A stretch of DNA of 21,244 bases, from positions 101,572 to 122,815 of the forward strand of contig BFEA01000927.1 of assembly GCA_003427395.1 (NCBI GenBank). The letters are read 5' to 3'. A model generated the notes under the pieces. The model was given only the letters and a program-made list of their open reading frames with translations. It made no database searches and was not told where the DNA came from. Source of the DNA: Chara braunii (Eukaryota > Streptophyta > Charophyceae > Charales > Characeae). The stretch's first letter is position 1, and the number at the start of each line of letters is the position of its first letter. Shown here piece by piece: positions 18,764-21,244 of the stretch. A program made the translations under genes and the position numbers.

Positions 18764-19637
18764 GACCATTCGCTCCAGCAGCGCTGCCGCTTGCACCTCC
18801 ATGTGCCCGAATGCCCAGCAGTGTCAGCACGCAGCCAGGCACTTTCCTGTATGGAACGCTGCCTGGCTTGGAAGCTTCCAGACTGGGTGGACCATGTGCC
18901 CCGCAGCTTTACTTCGGGCCATGTGATCTTCAACCAGGCCCACTTCAGATACTGGCCTGGGCCCGCAGCAGTTAGACGCGCCCAACCACCCATGCAAGCG
19001 TGAGGTGTTCCTTGCATCGACGGTGCACCCAGAAGAGCCTAGAAGTTTCACAAATGTTTCTGATTCTCACGAACAGGGCGAATGCAACCAACTGACACAT
19101 GGCAACCGTCTGTGGCCCACACAGGCTTCGCAAAATTGAAGATTTCAGGCCTCATTGAGGTTGTGAGGCCCACCTTCACTTAGGGGGGGCACATACTTGC
19201 TGTTGGGGCCACATGCAGGTATGCCGAGGACTCAAATCCTCCCAAATAGGTAAAGTCAACACAAAGTTGAGCTGGGTATACTATGAACTGGGCAGTGGGA
19301 AAAGGGCCATAAGGTGTTCAGAAAAGACAGGAGAAAAGGTTTTCAGATTAGATGAGACCATGACACCACAACAAACACATGAGACCAGGGAGCTCCCGCT
19401 CTTTGCATTTTGAAGATTGAAATTTCCAGCTCGAACTTCCGAGTTTTTTGTCTCTTATCTTACGTTTCATAACCATCCTTGCTCAGGTTATCAAGAACGA
19501 GGGAAAAGTTATCGTGCATGGCCACTTGGCAAGACGTGTGGCTGTGTTGGTGTATTGGTTCTTAAGACTCTGAAGAGCAAGCAGCCTTTTACAATTCCTT
19601 CCCTGTCATTGGGTCCTTTCATGTGTTCCTGGAACAG
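18764..19637. other. Interval between chromovirus and Root_cap exon
   Basis: There is no secure gene here. Two plus-strand stretches faintly recall Root_cap proteins in the expected order: FNQAHFRYWPG near 18925-18960, and AKLKISGLIEVVRP at 19130-19171 followed by TAG 19181. They could be eroded exons or chance. The remainder is probably intron; it ends in TTCCTGGAACAG (to 19637), an acceptor-like sequence. Confidence 0.35.
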
Positions 19638-20024
19638 ATCAATTTGAAGATCAATTTTATCGCCGTTTCTCCCACCGTACATGGCGTCCTTGGGCAGACC
19701 TATCGAGAGAGTTGGCGGACATACATGAAGCTTGATAGAGCGAAGGGGATGAGGAGAAAGCAATCAACACCTTATTTAGTGGATGGGGTTGAAGAGGACT
19801 ATGAGACATCCGGAATTTTGGACACAGATTGCAGGTTCACAAAGTTTAAGGTAACTTGCTTTGCGCATCCCTCCAACCTTTCCCTCTCAACTCCCGAGTG
19901 TAGTGGTGGTCTCGATCTGGCAATGAAGAGGAATTTAATACAGCAAAGCACAGCACCATTAGTAAAGTTTCAGTATCCTACTTGTCATCTTGACCAGAAA
20001 TGTATCATGATAACGAGTGTATAG
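19638..20024 (+). CDS. Terminal exon of a Root_cap-domain (PF06830-like) protein
   Basis: This plus-strand exon encodes about 128 residues and ends in TAG 20022-20024. It begins after GGAACAG at 19631-19637. The translation has KINFIAVSPTVHGVLGQTYR, the hallmark block of the C-terminal part of Root_cap proteins (GVLGQTYR at 19683-19706). It goes on with PYLVDGVEEDYETSGIL, DTDCRFTKF and STPECSGGLDLAMKR; in plant homologues the end likewise has a Cys-containing motif and a Cys-Ala-Ser-Gly-like tail. The family is plant-specific, found in root caps and LEA-type proteins; its biochemical role is unknown. A possible donor, AAG-GTAACT, near 19850 could instead end the exon there, but downstream similarity favours read-through. 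Upstream exons are not secure, so the gene may be truncated. Confidence 0.65.
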   Translation: MNLKINFIAVSPTVHGVLGQTYRESWRTYMKLDRAKGMRRKQSTPYLVDGVEEDYETSGILDTDCRFTKFKVTCFAHPSNLSLSTPECSGGLDLAMKRNLIQQSTAPLVKFQYPTCHLDQKCIMITSV

Positions 20025-20614
20025 AAGGGAGGTTTTTGGTCAGATAAGGCCACGGCACCAAGCGTTCTATTGGCACGGCGGTAGTGTTACCCCTGGCAGT
20101 GGATGACTACCAAATCAACACCATTGAACCTCCTGGCAGCAATCAACACCCTGGAGAATACTTTTCCCTTTCTGTATGCTTCACCTGCTGTCTGGAACCT
20201 GTATGGAATTGTGGTCTGCAATTTCTTGGTGAATCGTCAATTGTAATTACTAATTTTCGTTGAAACTTGTGCCGGCCAAGTTTGGTCAGAGTGTCAGGCC
20301 CACCTGTATGCCGTGTTTTGACATAAATCGACCTGAACCTGGTTCACATTCGTCTGAAGCTCATGCTAAGTTATCACCCAACACTGGAAGTCTGAGCTCG
20401 CTCTTAGTTCTATGACGTACTGTTGTGTACATAATACAGGGAATTTTGTGAACTCATCTTTCATTACCGTTTCATTCTCATCACATGCCTGTGGTCTTGG
20501 GTCTGTACTGAAATAATCATCATCTGTATGGAACTGTGTATCTTGGTGGATTATGTATGTGCAGCATCCTTTGCCAGTGAAGTTGGGTCATTCACAAGGC
20601 CGAAAGCTTCTTTC
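20025..20614 (+). other. 3' flank of the Root_cap exon, probably 3' UTR
   Basis: AT-rich non-coding sequence follows the stop, with no long open frame. A TGTAA motif (20242-20246), used as a poly(A) signal in green algae, and ATAATACAGG near 20433 are candidate 3'-end signals. Nothing else is recognisable. Confidence 0.4.
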
Positions 20615-20868
20615 GGAGATGATTGCTCGTGAAGAGAGAGGAGGAGAGGAGGGCACAAAGTTGGTGTTTGGATGCACAGGTTTTGGAGGGGACGCACTTT
20701 GTGATGGCTGATGAGTGAGCCATCACTTAGTTACAGGGCATTGGAGACGATTGTCGATTAAGAGAGAGGAAGAGATTCTGAACACAAATTTGGTGCTCAG
20801 TTGCACAGGCTTTGGAGGCGATAATCTTTGTTACTGGCAAGTGAGTCGTCGTTTGGTTGTATGGCATC
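20615..20868. repeat. Degenerate 128-bp tandem duplication
   Basis: Unit one at 20615-20742 and unit two at 20743-20868 share, in order, GGAGA-GATTG, AAGAGAGAGGA, ACACAAA-TTGGTG, TTGCACAGG-TTTGGAGG, GTGAG and GGCAT. Many substitutions separate them, so the duplication is old. The function is unknown. Confidence 0.75.
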
Positions 20869-21138
20869 TGTCAAGAAGTGTTTCTCAACTTTCAACTTTT
20901 TGTGGGCTTCTTCCTTTATCGCAGAAAAAAAAACAGAATCGCACAAGCTAGGGTGCAAGGTATCGGTCACCTTCTCTCAATGGTCAGTCTTTCTAGTCGC
21001 AACCAGGGTTGCATACCCGCTGACTACCAACGCCGGTCGTCGACTGTTTTGCAGCTACCAGTAGGGCGCTGACGGGTCGGCTGACCGGATGGCGGTCTGC
21101 TGGCCAGTCAGCAAAGGGCCGTCCACTGATTTTTCTTT

Positions 21139-21187
21139 GGATTTGAGTTCAGGGCTGTACTGCGCTTGCTGAGTACAGCCCAAATCC
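21139..21187. repeat. Long imperfect hairpin with perfect 10-bp core
   Basis: GGGCTGTACT (21152-21161) pairs with AGTACAGCCC (21172-21181) over a 10-base loop. GGATTT (21139-21144) and AAATCC (21182-21187) extend the stem past a 7-base bulge. No U-tract follows, and a bacterial-type terminator is not expected here. Confidence 0.75.
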
Positions 21188-21200
21188 CCTAGAAACTTTT

Positions 21201-21237
21201 GGGGATGGGGGAGGGGTCGGCAGGGTTATGGGGGGGG
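21201..21237 (+). other. G-rich tract with G-quadruplex potential
   Basis: The plus strand has G runs of 4, 5, 4, 3 and 8 separated by 1-6 bases, which satisfies the usual four-run G-quadruplex pattern. It starts 13 bases after the hairpin at 21139-21187. Confidence 0.65.
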
Positions 21238-21244
21238 TATAAGG

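Larger units (their letters stand above)
20869..21244. other. Non-coding right flank
   Basis: No gene was recognised. Short open frames near 20715-21072 have no family resemblance. Contents are an A run (20925-20935), a long hairpin at 21139-21187 and a G-rich tract at 21201-21237. Confidence 0.45.

Noticed and set aside
18706-19051. Minus-strand Trp-rich open frames right of the LTR
   Set aside because: The frames run into the LTR and resemble no known family.
1-21244. CRISPR array, rRNA, tRNA, bacterial operon or toxin system
   Set aside because: None was seen: no regular spaced repeats, no tRNA- or rRNA-like sequence was recognised, and the gene content is eukaryotic retroelements.

Overview
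The window looks like repeat-rich nuclear DNA of a streptophyte, a land plant or more likely a charophyte alga such as Chara. This is inferred from three things: a terminal exon of the plant-restricted Root_cap family, a plant-type TTTAGGG repeat, and the retroelement types. It is not proven. No rRNA, tRNA, CRISPR array, bacterial operon or intact host gene was seen. Almost all recognisable coding sequence belongs to decayed retrotransposons.

Layout, left to right. (1) 3-1892, plus strand: the 3' part of a LINE (non-LTR retrotransposon) ORF2, covering the end of the reverse transcriptase and the zinc-binding tail. The window edge cuts it and frameshifts break it. (2) 1893-3358: non-coding low-complexity DNA with a few N bases, a cluster of GGCC palindromes and degenerate GAAGACTAC repeats. 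(3) 3359-3378: a short TTTAGGG tract. (4) about 3376-9135, minus strand: a second and much fuller LINE with a Lys-rich ORF1, an APE-type endonuclease, a reverse transcriptase with an unbroken 529-codon frame, and a zf-RVT-like tail. It faces the first LINE tail to tail and is a different subfamily. (5) 9136-10208: non-coding, with a direct repeat and two hairpins. (6) 10209-18763, minus strand: a nearly complete Ty3/gypsy chromovirus with two LTRs of about 1.25-1.30 kb, a primer binding site, gag, protease, RT, RNase H, integrase with a C-terminal chromodomain, and a polypurine tract. Several stops and indels break it. (7) 18764-21244: probable host DNA with the last exon of a Root_cap-domain gene, its 3' flank, a 128-bp tandem duplication, a long hairpin and a G-rich tract.

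How the parts relate. The chromovirus would be transcribed leftward from the LTR at 17465-18763. Its gag and protease frames join at an in-phase A AAA AAC heptamer directly before the gag stop, which is the layout of a -1 ribosomal frameshift signal. Many of the stops in both the chromovirus and the LINEs are TAG codons that one C-to-T or G-to-A change in a CAG context would explain, which suggests decay under cytosine methylation. The chromovirus ends about 0.9 kb upstream of the Root_cap exon. The upstream exons of that gene are not clearly visible, so it may have been disrupted.
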